Positions 25,140-33,221 of a stretch of DNA of 64,000 bases are shown here, piece by piece (positions within the stretch are counted from its first letter, which is position 1; each line of letters starts with the position of its first letter). The notes under the pieces were generated by a model, which was not told where the DNA came from, did no database searches, and was given only the letters and a program-made list of their open reading frames with translations. Source of the DNA: CAWJLE01 sp963843645 (GTDB lineage Bacteria; Chloroflexota; Anaerolineae; DAOTYC01); NCBI GenBank assembly GCA_963843645.1, contig CAWJLE010000006.1, forward strand, positions 194,537 to 258,536. Reading direction: 5' to 3'. The position numbers and the translations under genes were made by a program.

Positions 25140-25168
25140 ATATTACCCGATCTTGTGGTTAATGTCAA
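25140..25168 (-). promoter_or_regulatory. promoter of the histidine kinase gene
   Basis: On the minus strand, TTGACA (complement of 25163-25168), 17-bp spacer, TAATAT (complement of 25140-25145). Confidence 0.65.
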
Positions 25169-25189
25169 GTAAGCGAACCTAGCGGGGCA

Positions 25190-25880
25190 GTCCCAATTTT
25201 CGGGAAAAGTAAAAATAATGTAAAATACACCAAATGCCGATCGAGATTGGTCAAACGAAAGCACGAGGTGAGTCCGGTGGAGAGAAGGCGGTCGCACGAG
25301 GTCAGGCATCAGCGGATCGTGGAGCTGGTCGAAAAGATCGACGACGAACTGTATGAATGGCGTGAAAAGCACCCAGATGCAAGCCTGGACGAAATTGTGG
25401 CGCACGTGACGCCTCGTCGTCGACAGCTTATGGGTGAATGGATCGGCCAGCTGGCAGGCCAGTTTGGGACTGGTGTGGTCGTCGAGGGTCTGGCCTGTGA
25501 GCGCTGTGGGCAGGCGCTGGTGTACAAAGGAGATTTGCCTCGAAGACAGGAACACCTGGAGGGCGAGACGACCCTCCGACGAGCGTACCTCTACTGTCCC
25601 CAATGCCAACAGGGGATTTTTCCCCCTCGACCAGCGTCTCGCCTTGGGGCAACATAGCTGGACCCCACATACGGTCGAATGCGTTCTGGAACTGGCGGCT
25701 GCCATGCCTTGTGCTCGGGCAGCGGAGATCTTCCACGGCTTGACCGGCATACCGCTTGGCCGCAGCACTCTGCATCGCCTGGTGCGAGAGCACAGGGAGC
25801 ACATCAGGCGAGTGCCAGACCAAGGCAGCGACTGAGGGTGCACGTCCCGTCCGCCCGCAAAGTCGCCTAAAACTTGGGAC
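25190..25880 (+). mobile_element. deletion remnant of an ISKra4-like insertion sequence
   Basis: The left end reads GTCCCAATTTTCGGG (from 25190). The right end, read in reverse complement, is GTCCCAAGTTTTAGG (to 25880), giving imperfect terminal inverted repeats. Inside lies only the N-terminal part of a transposase. At about 690 bp the element is much shorter than a full IS of this type, so it appears internally deleted. Confidence 0.5.
25247..25835 (+). pseudogene. truncated, frameshifted ISKra4-like transposase
   Basis: The N-terminal frame (25247-25657) contains a zinc-knuckle pair, CERCGQALVYKG and LYCPQCQQGIFP. A frameshift at the poly-T/poly-C run near 25620 moves the reading frame to 25434-25835, where it continues as PLDQRLALGQHSW, CARAAEIFHGLTGIPLG and TLHRLVREH. 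This N-terminal pattern is typical of ISKra4-family transposases. The DDE catalytic region is absent, so the gene cannot mobilise the element. Confidence 0.6.
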
Positions 25881-25910
25881 GCGTTTCTGTGACGTCCGGC
25901 TCTTGGCTCT

Positions 25911-25965
25911 TGTCAGCGTGCTGTCAGGCGAATGTCATGCACCGCCCTTTGGCCTGTGCTATAAT
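25911..25965 (+). promoter_or_regulatory. promoter with three 11-bp-spaced TGTCA repeats, upstream of the binding-protein/VWA cluster
   Basis: TGTCA at 25911-25915, 25922-25926 and 25933-25937 (exact 11-bp period), then an extended -10 (TGC-TATAAT) with TATAAT at 25960-25965. From the third repeat start to the -10 start is 27 bp, identical to the pspA promoter. The flanking sequence CTTGTCAGC-TGCTGTCAGGC is also shared. Confidence 0.7.
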
Positions 25966-26000
25966 GCAGACGTGCGTTTGTGGCGAACTCGACGGTGTCT

Positions 26001-26036
26001 TTGACGGTGCCTCATCCCCATGATATACTCGTGGGG
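26001..26036 (+). promoter_or_regulatory. second promoter with an overlapping palindromic operator
   Basis: TTGACG (26001-26006), 17-bp spacer, TATACT (26024-26029). An inverted repeat CCCCATGA (26016-26023) / TCGTGGGG (26029-26036) straddles the -10, a layout typical of a repressor operator. This gives the cluster two tandem promoters. Confidence 0.55.
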
Positions 26037-26210
26037 TGGCATTGAGCAAACCGAGATCGTTGAGTTCGCCGAGAGCTACGTGCCCCCACTGCTGCTCGTA
26101 GGTGGTCGGCCATTGCGTTCCTTCTCGCCGGTTGTACGCTGACGATGAGGAGGCGGGCACGAGCTTTCGGCCGTCCCATGAGGTCGTTTGCGAAGGAAGA
26201 GGTCTGTCAC

Positions 26211-27401
26211 ATGAATCGAACCCGGATCATATTCTTCGTCGTCCTGGCCGTTGCGCTGATCATCGTCGGTGCGTCGCTGGTCTTGACCTCAACTGGGAGG
26301 CAGCCGCAGGCGGTGCTGCCCACACCACCCGCACAAGTGTCGGTGAGCGTGGTGACGGCCTTGCCCGTCGAGCCGTTTATCCGCGATGCGGCGAAAGCGT
26401 TCAACGCGGAGCAACACCGCCTCGAAGGCAGCCTGATCAACGTGTCTATCGTCCCGATGGACGGCCTCGTGGCGATGGGTCAGTGGGATCGGGAAGAGAT
26501 GAGCCCGATTCCGGCTGCCTGGATTCCGGAAAGCCGCTATCTAGTAGAGCTGGTGAACGCCGCCTACAAGGAGCGCCTGGGCCGAGACGTCTTTCTGACC
26601 GATGGGGAGTATCGCGCTCGCCCCATTGCGACGTCCCTGTTCGCCTGGGGCATATACGCGAGCCGCGCCAAGGTGCTGGAGGCTAAGTACGGCACCATCG
26701 ATTGGCAAGCCATCCACGATGCTGCTATTTCCAAGGGCGGTTGGCGCGAGTTGGGAGGCCAGCCGGATTGGGGCTATTTTAAGCTCGTGGTGCCTAACCC
26801 GCGCAAGAATGTCGGCGGCCTGTTGGCCATGGTCGCGGCAGCGGGCGGTTACTTCAAGCAAACCACCGTAGGTACAGCCCAGGTGAGCGATCCCGCCTTC
26901 CAGGCCTGGCTCAAGGAGCTGATGGGCGCCGTAACCGATTTTTCCAGTCTTGGTGCCTACTCGGTGGAGAACCTGGCCCTCTTTGGATACTCAATGGGTG
27001 ACGGTGGACAACTGCTGGAAAGCGATCTGCTCACGAACATGGCTGGCATCCAGACGCGATGGCAGGATCCGCTGGTCATCGTCTATCCGGAGTATCTGAG
27101 CTGGTTCGACTTCCCCTTCACGGTGTGGATGGGACCGGAAACCAGCGCCCTGGAGAAAAACGCGGCGCTGGAGTTCGAGGCCTACTTGTTGTCGCCTGAC
27201 GTCCAGAAGAGCGCCGTGCAGCGCGGTCTGCGTCCGGCCAACCCGGAGGTATCGATCGATGGCCCTGACAGCCCCTTCGTTAAGTGGAAAGACCAGGGCG
27301 TGCTCACTGTCGTCCCACGCAGTTCAGCCATCCGTTTCCCGGATCGTGATGTCCTGCTGGCACTGCTGCGCTGGTTCGATCTGAACGTGACGCAGAAATA
27401 A
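26211..27401 (+). CDS. extracellular solute-binding-like protein (PBP type II)
   Basis: About 396 residues from ATG 26211, with AAGGAAGAGG 8 nt upstream. An N-terminal membrane anchor/signal (IIFFVVLAVALIIVGASLVLT) precedes a periplasmic-binding-protein type II fold (VSVVTALPVEPFIRDAAKAF; IPESRYLVELVNAAYKERLG; YPEYLSWFDFPFTVWMG). The anchor lacks a lipobox and may stay uncleaved. No permease or ATPase is adjacent, so it is unlikely to be a simple importer subunit. Its neighbour is a related binding domain fused to VWA, suggesting sensing or assembly at the membrane surface. It is the first gene after two tandem promoters. Confidence 0.7.
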   Translation: MNRTRIIFFVVLAVALIIVGASLVLTSTGRQPQAVLPTPPAQVSVSVVTALPVEPFIRDAAKAFNAEQHRLEGSLINVSIVPMDGLVAMGQWDREEMSPIPAAWIPESRYLVELVNAAYKERLGRDVFLTDGEYRARPIATSLFAWGIYASRAKVLEAKYGTIDWQAIHDAAISKGGWRELGGQPDWGYFKLVVPNPRKNVGGLLAMVAAAGGYFKQTTVGTAQVSDPAFQAWLKELMGAVTDFSSLGAYSVENLALFGYSMGDGGQLLESDLLTNMAGIQTRWQDPLVIVYPEYLSWFDFPFTVWMGPETSALEKNAALEFEAYLLSPDVQKSAVQRGLRPANPEVSIDGPDSPFVKWKDQGVLTVVPRSSAIRFPDRDVLLALLRWFDLNVTQK

Positions 27402-27415
27402 GGGAGGAATCAGCT

Positions 27416-29101
27416 ATGCCGAGACGAGCGAAAAACAAAGGCGGCTGCTCCCTCCTGACCGTGGTTTTGATCATCGTTCCCTTTGTCGCCTTGCTGGCCT
27501 GTGGAAGCCTCTACAGCCTCGTCAGCAGCGTGGTCGAACCCGGTCCGTCGCCAACGCCGACGCCGGAAAGCGGGCTGCGGATGGCTTATTCGCCTGAGAA
27601 GGGCGTGCTCTTCACCGAGCTGGTGGGCGACTTCAACGCCCAGAATCTCAAGGCGCCGGACGGCGAGCCGCTGAAGATCTCGGCGGTGCAGATGGCCTCG
27701 GAGGACATGAGCGACGCCGCCCTGCGTGGTGATCTGAAGGCCATCAGCCCTGACTCGTCTATCTGGCTGGACCAGATAGACCGTGCGTGGATGGCTCAGA
27801 ACCAGAGTGATTCGTCGGTGGTCGGCGAGACGGTTCGTTACGCGATCTCGCCCGTGGTCATCGCCACCTGGGAGAATGTGGCCCGATCCATGGGTTACCC
27901 GGACAAGCGCATTGGCTGGGAGGACATTATTGCGAAGGCCCGATCCGACCCGAAGTTCGGTTGGAGCCACCCTTCCACCGGCTCCGCCAGCGGTCTGCTG
28001 GCCACGCTAGCCATGTTCTACGCGGGCGCGGGCAAGACCCGGGGGTTGACCATCGAGGACGCGAAGGCTGATGCTACTCTGCAATACGTCGGCGCGGTCG
28101 AGAAGACGGTCCGGCACTACGGCGAAGGCGAGTGGCCGGTCATTCAACGCCTCATTCAGGACGGGCGCCAGGATCTGGACGCATTTGTAGTCCAGGAGCA
28201 GCTCGTGATCTATTACAATAGCCAGGCAAGCGGCGAAAAGCTGGTGGCCATCTATCCGCGCGAAGGCACCCTGTGGGAAGACCATCCATTGGCTTTGCTT
28301 GAGTCAGGAAGCTTGTCGGCGGACGATCGCCTGACGTTCCAGAAGTTCCGTGACTATCTGGCATCGAAGCCGGCGCAGGAGCGTGTGCTCAGCCACGGCT
28401 TCCGTCCCACGGACCTGACTATCTCGCTCAACGATCCACAGTCGCCCGTCTCGGCGAAGAACGGCGTGAACCCGGCGGAGCCTCAGACAGCGCTGCAGAT
28501 TCCGGGGCCGGCGGTGGTCGAGGTCGTGCGCAACGTCTGGTGGTACACCAAGCGTCACACCAACGTCTACCTGGTCGTGGATACGTCGGGCAGCATGCAG
28601 GGCGAGAAGCTGGACGCGGCTCGCGAAGCGCTCAACGTCTTCCTCGATCAGATCAAGGGCGACCAGGAGAGCGTCGGCATCGTGGAGTTCTCAAGTTCGG
28701 TCAACAACATCATTCCGCTGGCCGAGCTGAGCGGCAGTCGCCAGGCGCTCCAATCCAACATCAACGACCTGAGCGCCGGCGGTGATACCGCCCTGCTCGA
28801 TGCGATTAAGGCGGCGTACGATCGCCTCCAGAAGCTCGGCGACCGCGAGCGCATCAACGCCATCGTGGCGATGACGGACGGCCGCGAGAACAACTCGAGC
28901 ATCAGTCTGGATCGGCTTCTGAGCGTCATCAAGAGCGGCAACAGCCGCGGCGTGCCGGTGGTCGTCTTTTGCATTGCGTTTGGTGACGACGCCGACATGG
29001 GTGTCCTGCAATCCATTGCCCAGGCCAGTAACGGGCAGGCGCGCAAGGGCGACTTGAACACGATCCGTGGGCTGTACAAGATCCTATCGACGTATTTTTA
29101 A
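27416..29101 (+). CDS. binding-protein-like domain fused to a VWA domain
   Basis: 561 residues, start preceded by AGGGAGGAATC. An N-terminal signal/anchor (LLTVVLIIVPFVALLACGSLY) leads to a PBP type II-like domain (about 45-350; contains PSTGSASGLLATLAMFYAGA). This is followed by a VWA domain (about 382-558) with a complete metal-ion-dependent adhesion site: DTSGSMQGEK (DxSxS), GGDTALLDA (Thr) and MTDGRENN (Asp). VWA domains mediate metal-dependent protein contacts. It lies 14 bp downstream of the first binding protein, so the two are likely one operon and may interact. No transport partner is visible. Confidence 0.8.
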   Translation: MPRRAKNKGGCSLLTVVLIIVPFVALLACGSLYSLVSSVVEPGPSPTPTPESGLRMAYSPEKGVLFTELVGDFNAQNLKAPDGEPLKISAVQMASEDMSDAALRGDLKAISPDSSIWLDQIDRAWMAQNQSDSSVVGETVRYAISPVVIATWENVARSMGYPDKRIGWEDIIAKARSDPKFGWSHPSTGSASGLLATLAMFYAGAGKTRGLTIEDAKADATLQYVGAVEKTVRHYGEGEWPVIQRLIQDGRQDLDAFVVQEQLVIYYNSQASGEKLVAIYPREGTLWEDHPLALLESGSLSADDRLTFQKFRDYLASKPAQERVLSHGFRPTDLTISLNDPQSPVSAKNGVNPAEPQTALQIPGPAVVEVVRNVWWYTKRHTNVYLVVDTSGSMQGEKLDAAREALNVFLDQIKGDQESVGIVEFSSSVNNIIPLAELSGSRQALQSNINDLSAGGDTALLDAIKAAYDRLQKLGDRERINAIVAMTDGRENNSSISLDRLLSVIKSGNSRGVPVVVFCIAFGDDADMGVLQSIAQASNGQARKGDLNTIRGLYKILSTYF

Positions 29102-29103
29102 AC

Positions 29104-29165
29104 GACAGAGATGTCTCTCGCAAAGACGCAAAGCGAGAACCGGTTGTTGTTCTTTGCTGTACAGA
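29104..29165. repeat. CGCAAAGACGCAAAGCG-type intergenic repeat
   Basis: The gap between the VWA gene and the coiled-coil membrane gene holds TCTCGCAAAGACGCAAAGCG and related short repeats. This resembles dispersed intergenic repeats common in environmental genomes. No gene is seen. Confidence 0.4.
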
Positions 29166-29172
29166 GGAACGA

Positions 29173-30018
29173 ATGGCTGACAAAACCGACTTCCGCGCCG
29201 AACTCAAGAGCCGGACCTGGCAAACGATGCTGGGCTACGCCTTCTACCGCCTGGAGAGTGCGCTCACCATTGCCCTGATCCTCGTGCTGGTCGTCCTGTT
29301 GCCTCAGCCCTTCAGTTTGTGGCGCTGGTGGTACTGGCTGGTATTGGGAATCGTCGCCGAGGGACTCATCATCTACACGAGCCTCACCGATCCCGATGCG
29401 ACTCGCCACGTGGTCGAACAGATGCTGCGCGAGGAGTTCAACCCGAGGACGCTACGCAATCGTCGCTACCGCGAGCGGCTGGAGAAAGCCCTGGATTACC
29501 ATCGACGCATGGACGAGCTCGTGCAGGAGACGGGCAACGATCTGCTGCGTGAGCGACTGGCGGCCGCCCTCACCAGCGTCGACGATTGGACGGCCAATAT
29601 GTATCGCATTTCCGTTCGGCTCGACGCTTTCGAAGGGGATCGAGTGATCGCGCAGGATATGAAGACCGTGCCGGCGGAGCTGTCCGCCCTGGAAAAGCGC
29701 CTGCAGACCGAGAGGGATCCCGCGGTGCGCACCCAGGTGGAAGAGACGCTGAACAGCAAGCGCGCCCAGGCTGAGAGCCTAAAGGCTCTGCAGAGCATGA
29801 TGGACAAAGCCGATCTTCAGCTCGAGCAAACCCTGTCTGATCTAGGCAACATCTACTCGCAGTTGCGGCAGATCGAAGCGCGTGACGTCGAGAGCGGCCG
29901 CGCCCAGCGTATCGCCGACGACATCGGCGAGCAGGCGTCCATGCTCAAGGACATCGTCCGGTCGATGGATGAAGTGTACGTGGCGCGTGGGACGTCGGGC
30001 GTAAAGCGTGAAGCGTAA
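29173..30018 (+). CDS. membrane protein with a long C-terminal coiled coil
   Basis: 281 residues. Two membrane helices (ALTIALILVLVVLLPQPF; WWYWLVLGIVAEGLIIYTS) are followed by about 200 mostly helical, charged residues with heptad-like patterning (for example SALEKRLQTERDPAVRTQVE and KADLQLEQTLSDLGNIYSQL). No family is recognised. Following the binding-protein/VWA genes on the same strand, it may be the membrane-proximal cytoplasmic component that relays a signal or organises a complex. The long coiled coil is loosely reminiscent of PspA and toxic-anion-resistance proteins, but no homology is claimed. Confidence 0.65.
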   Translation: MADKTDFRAELKSRTWQTMLGYAFYRLESALTIALILVLVVLLPQPFSLWRWWYWLVLGIVAEGLIIYTSLTDPDATRHVVEQMLREEFNPRTLRNRRYRERLEKALDYHRRMDELVQETGNDLLRERLAAALTSVDDWTANMYRISVRLDAFEGDRVIAQDMKTVPAELSALEKRLQTERDPAVRTQVEETLNSKRAQAESLKALQSMMDKADLQLEQTLSDLGNIYSQLRQIEARDVESGRAQRIADDIGEQASMLKDIVRSMDEVYVARGTSGVKREA

Positions 30019-30166
30019 TGCGTGATGCGTAACGCGTGGTGCGGGTCGCGGGATCGGTGACGGGTAAGGCATGGCACGTGAACGTGCGAGATCTGAATCA
30101 GGGGCATCGTCATCACGTATTACGCATCAAGTGTTACGCAGTACGCATCACGCATTACGTATCAGG
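30005..30166. repeat. inverted AATGCGT/ACGCATT repeat element
   Basis: The left arm is GCGTAATGCGTGATGCGTAA and the right arm contains TACGCATCACGCATTACG, i.e. the left arm inverted, enclosing about 90 bp of unrelated sequence. A second copy of the element lies at 33222-33307. No open frame of note is inside. Confidence 0.6.
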
Positions 30167-30181
30167 GCAGTGGAGGCGTGA

Positions 30182-31321
30182 ATGTCGAAGCTAATCTCAT
30201 GGATTTGGCCGGTGATCGTGCTGGTTTCGCTGGTGGCTTGCGGCGGTGTGGCCCAGCCCAAAGGCGAAGTGCTGGTCTACGTTACCGTGCCGCTTTCCGG
30301 CTTCCAGGCCAACGGTGGGCAGACCGTTCTCGGCGGCGCCAATCTGATGGCGAGCCGCATCAATCGCGCGGGCGGGTTGCTGGGCTATACGGTGAAGGTG
30401 GTCGGCCTGGACGACGAGTCCGATTCGGGTGTGGCCGTGGACGTGGCCAAACGAGTCAAGGCGGACGTCGACGCAGGCAAGAAGGTCCTGGCCGTCATCG
30501 GCCATTTGAACAGCGGCCAGACGCTGGCCGCCATGGACATCTACAAAGACCTGCCGCTGCTCGTGATCACTCCCACCTCGTCGGAGGTCTCCCTGACCAA
30601 GAAGGGCTACACCAACTTCTTCCGGGTCAACGCGAACGACGTGACCCAGGGCAAGGTGGACGCCGATTTCTTGGTGAACACTCTGAAGGCAAAGCGCATC
30701 GCCGTGGTTCATAATGACACCGAGTACGGCACCGGCCTGCGCGACCAGATCACCCAGGCGCTGAAGAGCCTGGGGGCCGAAGTGGTGCTCACTCTGCAAG
30801 TTAAAGAAGGACAGGACGCCTATCCACTGGAAGTGAAGCAGATCGAGGCGGCCGCGCCGGATGCGGTGTTCTACGCCGGATACGAAGTTGAAACGCCGTA
30901 TTTGCGCGCCGATTTGGTGGCGGCGGGGGTGAAGACGCCCATGCTGGCCAGTGACGGTGCGTTCCTGGCGGCCACGATCGACGAGGCACAGGGTGCGGCG
31001 GAGGGTTTGTACGTCAGCGCCTTCGCGCCGAGCCCTAGCTCAGTCGTCGATGGCCAATGGGTCAAGGAGTACCAGGCCGTCGAGTTCCGCAATCCGGACA
31101 CGTATTCCATAAATGGCTACAGCGCGCTCGACGTGCTGGTCCACGCGGTGCAGAAGGCCAACAGCCTGGAGCCGCAGCGGTTCATCGAAGCGGCGCGCCA
31201 GGTCGACTTCGATTCGCCGATTGGGCGTATCGCCTTCGACGCTCAAGGCGATCTCAAGGAGCAGCGCGTGTTCATCTTCCAGGTGAAGGGCGCTCAGTTC
31301 GAACAGGTTTGGCCCCAATAG
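30182..31321 (+). CDS. branched-chain amino acid ABC transporter substrate-binding protein (PBP type I)
   Basis: 379 residues, GGAGG upstream. The N-terminus is a lipoprotein signal with lipobox LVAC (SLVACGGVAQ). The PBP type I / LivJ-like fold shows VTVPLSGFQANGGQTVLGGA, ASRINRAGGLLGYTVKVVGL, VIGHLNSGQTLAAMDIYKDL and FAPSPSSVVDGQWVKEYQ. It would bind a branched-chain amino acid or a similar small ligand. No LivHMGF genes are adjacent, so either the transporter is elsewhere or the protein acts as a sensor with the neighbouring cluster. Confidence 0.85.
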   Translation: MSKLISWIWPVIVLVSLVACGGVAQPKGEVLVYVTVPLSGFQANGGQTVLGGANLMASRINRAGGLLGYTVKVVGLDDESDSGVAVDVAKRVKADVDAGKKVLAVIGHLNSGQTLAAMDIYKDLPLLVITPTSSEVSLTKKGYTNFFRVNANDVTQGKVDADFLVNTLKAKRIAVVHNDTEYGTGLRDQITQALKSLGAEVVLTLQVKEGQDAYPLEVKQIEAAAPDAVFYAGYEVETPYLRADLVAAGVKTPMLASDGAFLAATIDEAQGAAEGLYVSAFAPSPSSVVDGQWVKEYQAVEFRNPDTYSINGYSALDVLVHAVQKANSLEPQRFIEAARQVDFDSPIGRIAFDAQGDLKEQRVFIFQVKGAQFEQVWPQ

Positions 31322-31368
31322 GCGCTGGTTTGTTGATTACTTGGCATGCATTATCGCTTTACCTGCAC

Positions 31369-31397
31369 TTGACATAGATTCTGTTCCGTGCTATAAT
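31369..31397 (+). promoter_or_regulatory. near-consensus promoter of the double-LysM lipoprotein gene
   Basis: TTGACA (31369-31374), 17-bp spacer, TATAAT (31392-31397). The leader is about 175 nt before the start at 31580. Confidence 0.75.
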
Positions 31398-31579
31398 ACA
31401 CACAAGGTACGCACGTAGACCAGTGTACGGTTGATATACCAGTTGCTCTCGGCCCACCTTGCCGAGTCTCCCCAGCAGTGGTATGACGGACTTGGTTTTC
31501 TCTGCGGAAATACCCCTGCGGAGCCCCTGAGAATCCGGCCGGTCTGCCACACAGCGGTCCAATTTAAGGAGGCAACGCC

Positions 31580-32401
31580 ATGAGAAGTCGTGTTCTAACC
31601 TTTGTTCTGTTGGCCCTGGTCATTGCGATCGCCGTGGTCGGCATGTCCGCCTGTACGAGGGCGAAGCCAAACCGCCCGGCCGCGATCGCTCCCACGTCGG
31701 CGCCGCTCCCCACGGTGGCGAAAGTGGAAACGCCGGCCACAAAGGTCGCCGTCGCCGTAGTTACTCCCACCTCCATTCCTGAGAACGTCGCGCCTATTCC
31801 GCTGGAGCCATCGCCCACGATGGTCCCTGGCATGCCGACGCCTACCGTCAATCCGCCGGCGGCCCTGGGCAGTGAGCCCGCTCCGGCTGTGACGTTGATT
31901 GTCCCGCTGACGCCGCCCGTCGAGTCGACACCAGCTCCGACGCCGGGTGTCGCGCAACCTCAGGCGGAACAGCCGGGCGCCCCCTCCAACGTCCCGACCA
32001 AGACGTACCAGGTGCAGTCTGGCGACACTCTGTTCGGGATCGCCGTGCGCTTCGGGACCAGCGTGGAGACGCTGAAAGAGCTCAACAATCTGCCGAACGA
32101 TATGCTCACCGTCGGCCAGGATCTGCTGATTCCGATCCTTCCAGGGTCAGAGGCGGCGGCGCCGACTGTTGCAGTCCCTGTCGCTCCGCGTGTCGTCGCG
32201 CCAACTGCAGCGGCTCCTTCCGCCCAGGTGGCTCCTCGCCAGGCCGTGCCGGGGGGCAGAGTCCACGTGGTCAAGCCAGGGGAGAATCTGTTCCGCATTG
32301 CGCTCAGCTATGGGGTCTCGCTGGAAGCAGTGGCCGAGGCAAACAACATTACCCCTCCGTGGTATACGATCTACGTAGGCCAGCGGCTTGTCATTCCGTG
32401 A
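31580..32401 (+). CDS. lipoprotein with two LysM domains
   Basis: 273 residues, AAGGAGG upstream. A signal peptide ends in a lipobox-like VGMSAC. About 110 residues of Pro/Thr/Val-rich linker follow, then LysM 1 (about 139-185: YQVQSGDTLFGIAVRFG, ending VGQDLLIP), a short linker, and LysM 2 (about 228-273: HVVKPGENLFRIALSYG, ending VGQRLVIP). It is a cell-wall- or glycan-binding surface lipoprotein without a visible catalytic domain. It is preceded by one of the best promoters in the window, so it is probably abundant. Confidence 0.85.
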   Translation: MRSRVLTFVLLALVIAIAVVGMSACTRAKPNRPAAIAPTSAPLPTVAKVETPATKVAVAVVTPTSIPENVAPIPLEPSPTMVPGMPTPTVNPPAALGSEPAPAVTLIVPLTPPVESTPAPTPGVAQPQAEQPGAPSNVPTKTYQVQSGDTLFGIAVRFGTSVETLKELNNLPNDMLTVGQDLLIPILPGSEAAAPTVAVPVAPRVVAPTAAAPSAQVAPRQAVPGGRVHVVKPGENLFRIALSYGVSLEAVAEANNITPPWYTIYVGQRLVIP

Positions 32402-32526
32402 CGATTGGGGACCGCTCGCCCATCCTGATTCGGACGGGGAACGAAGGAAATCGCTCCTTGCCACGTAGGCGCTGGGGTCAGGTCAGGCGGGGGCGTTGAA
32501 CCGGTTTCTTCAGCGTTGTGCTCGTT

Positions 32527-32564
32527 CACAGAGAACCACTCGCGTGGCGCGGTGGTTCTCTGTG
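32527..32564. repeat. 13-bp perfect inverted repeat (hairpin)
   Basis: CACAGAGAACCAC (32527-32539) pairs with GTGGTTCTCTGTG (32552-32564) around 12 nt. It sits immediately before the ribosome-binding site of the gene at 32585. Confidence 0.65.
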
Positions 32565-32584
32565 GTTACGTGGAGGAGAATGGC

Positions 32585-33208
32585 ATGGTCGATAACGTGC
32601 CGACTGAAGGCGCTGTCTCTCACACAGGACGGAAGCTATACCTGGTTCCCATGGTTCTGACCATCGCTTCAAAGGACGCCCCGGAGGGCTACAACGAGAA
32701 GGTGGAGGCGTTTTGGCGGCAGGCGGCGGAGCACATGCGCAGGCTGGAGGCGCGCTTCGGCGCAGTGCGCAAGATCTACCACGAGTCTGTGTCCTCGACA
32801 GAGGCAGACGCCGCGCTTAAGACGCTGGAGCGTGCCAACGCTGCCGCGTTTGTTCTCATCGACCGCAAAATCAAACAGGGCGCGCAGTGGACGTCTGTCG
32901 AAGAAGCCGGACTGCTGCAGGAGGTCGTCGATTGGAGCCGCTGCCTGACCGTGGTGGATGGCCCGACGGTGGCCAGGCAGTTGTCCGGGTTCTTGCATGA
33001 GGCCAGCCAGAAACGCAACGCGGTCATAGCGCAGCGCATCGACGCGAGTCTGGGCGATGACGAGGCGGGGCTGTTGATCCTAGCGGAGGACCACGCCGTC
33101 CAGTTCCCGCCCGACATGCAGGTCTTCTACGTGTCGCCGCCGTCGCTCGATGAGATCAACCGGCTTCTGCGTGAGGCCGCAGCCAGGCAAGATACTTCCG
33201 CATCGTAA
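32585..33208 (+). CDS. conserved hypothetical protein, distantly release-factor-domain-like
   Basis: About 207 residues from ATG 32585, with GGAGGA 8 nt upstream. The protein is soluble and mostly alpha/beta. Segments include EKVEAFWRQAAEHMRRLEAR, LIDRKIKQGAQWTS, FLHEASQKRNAVIAQRIDA and EAGLLILAEDHAVQFPPDMQ. The last resembles the strand-loop region of archaeo-eukaryotic release-factor-like (eRF1/baeRF) domains, but the match is by eye and weak. Its neighbours (LysM proteins) do not indicate a function. A perfect hairpin precedes the ribosome-binding site. Confidence 0.5.
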   Translation: MVDNVPTEGAVSHTGRKLYLVPMVLTIASKDAPEGYNEKVEAFWRQAAEHMRRLEARFGAVRKIYHESVSSTEADAALKTLERANAAAFVLIDRKIKQGAQWTSVEEAGLLQEVVDWSRCLTVVDGPTVARQLSGFLHEASQKRNAVIAQRIDASLGDDEAGLLILAEDHAVQFPPDMQVFYVSPPSLDEINRLLREAAARQDTSAS

Positions 33209-33221
33209 GCAGCCCCGAAGG

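Noticed and set aside
30005..30166. Possible CRISPR-like repeat array
   Set aside because: The repeats are short degenerate heptamers with inverted arms and no regular spacers; no cas genes are present.
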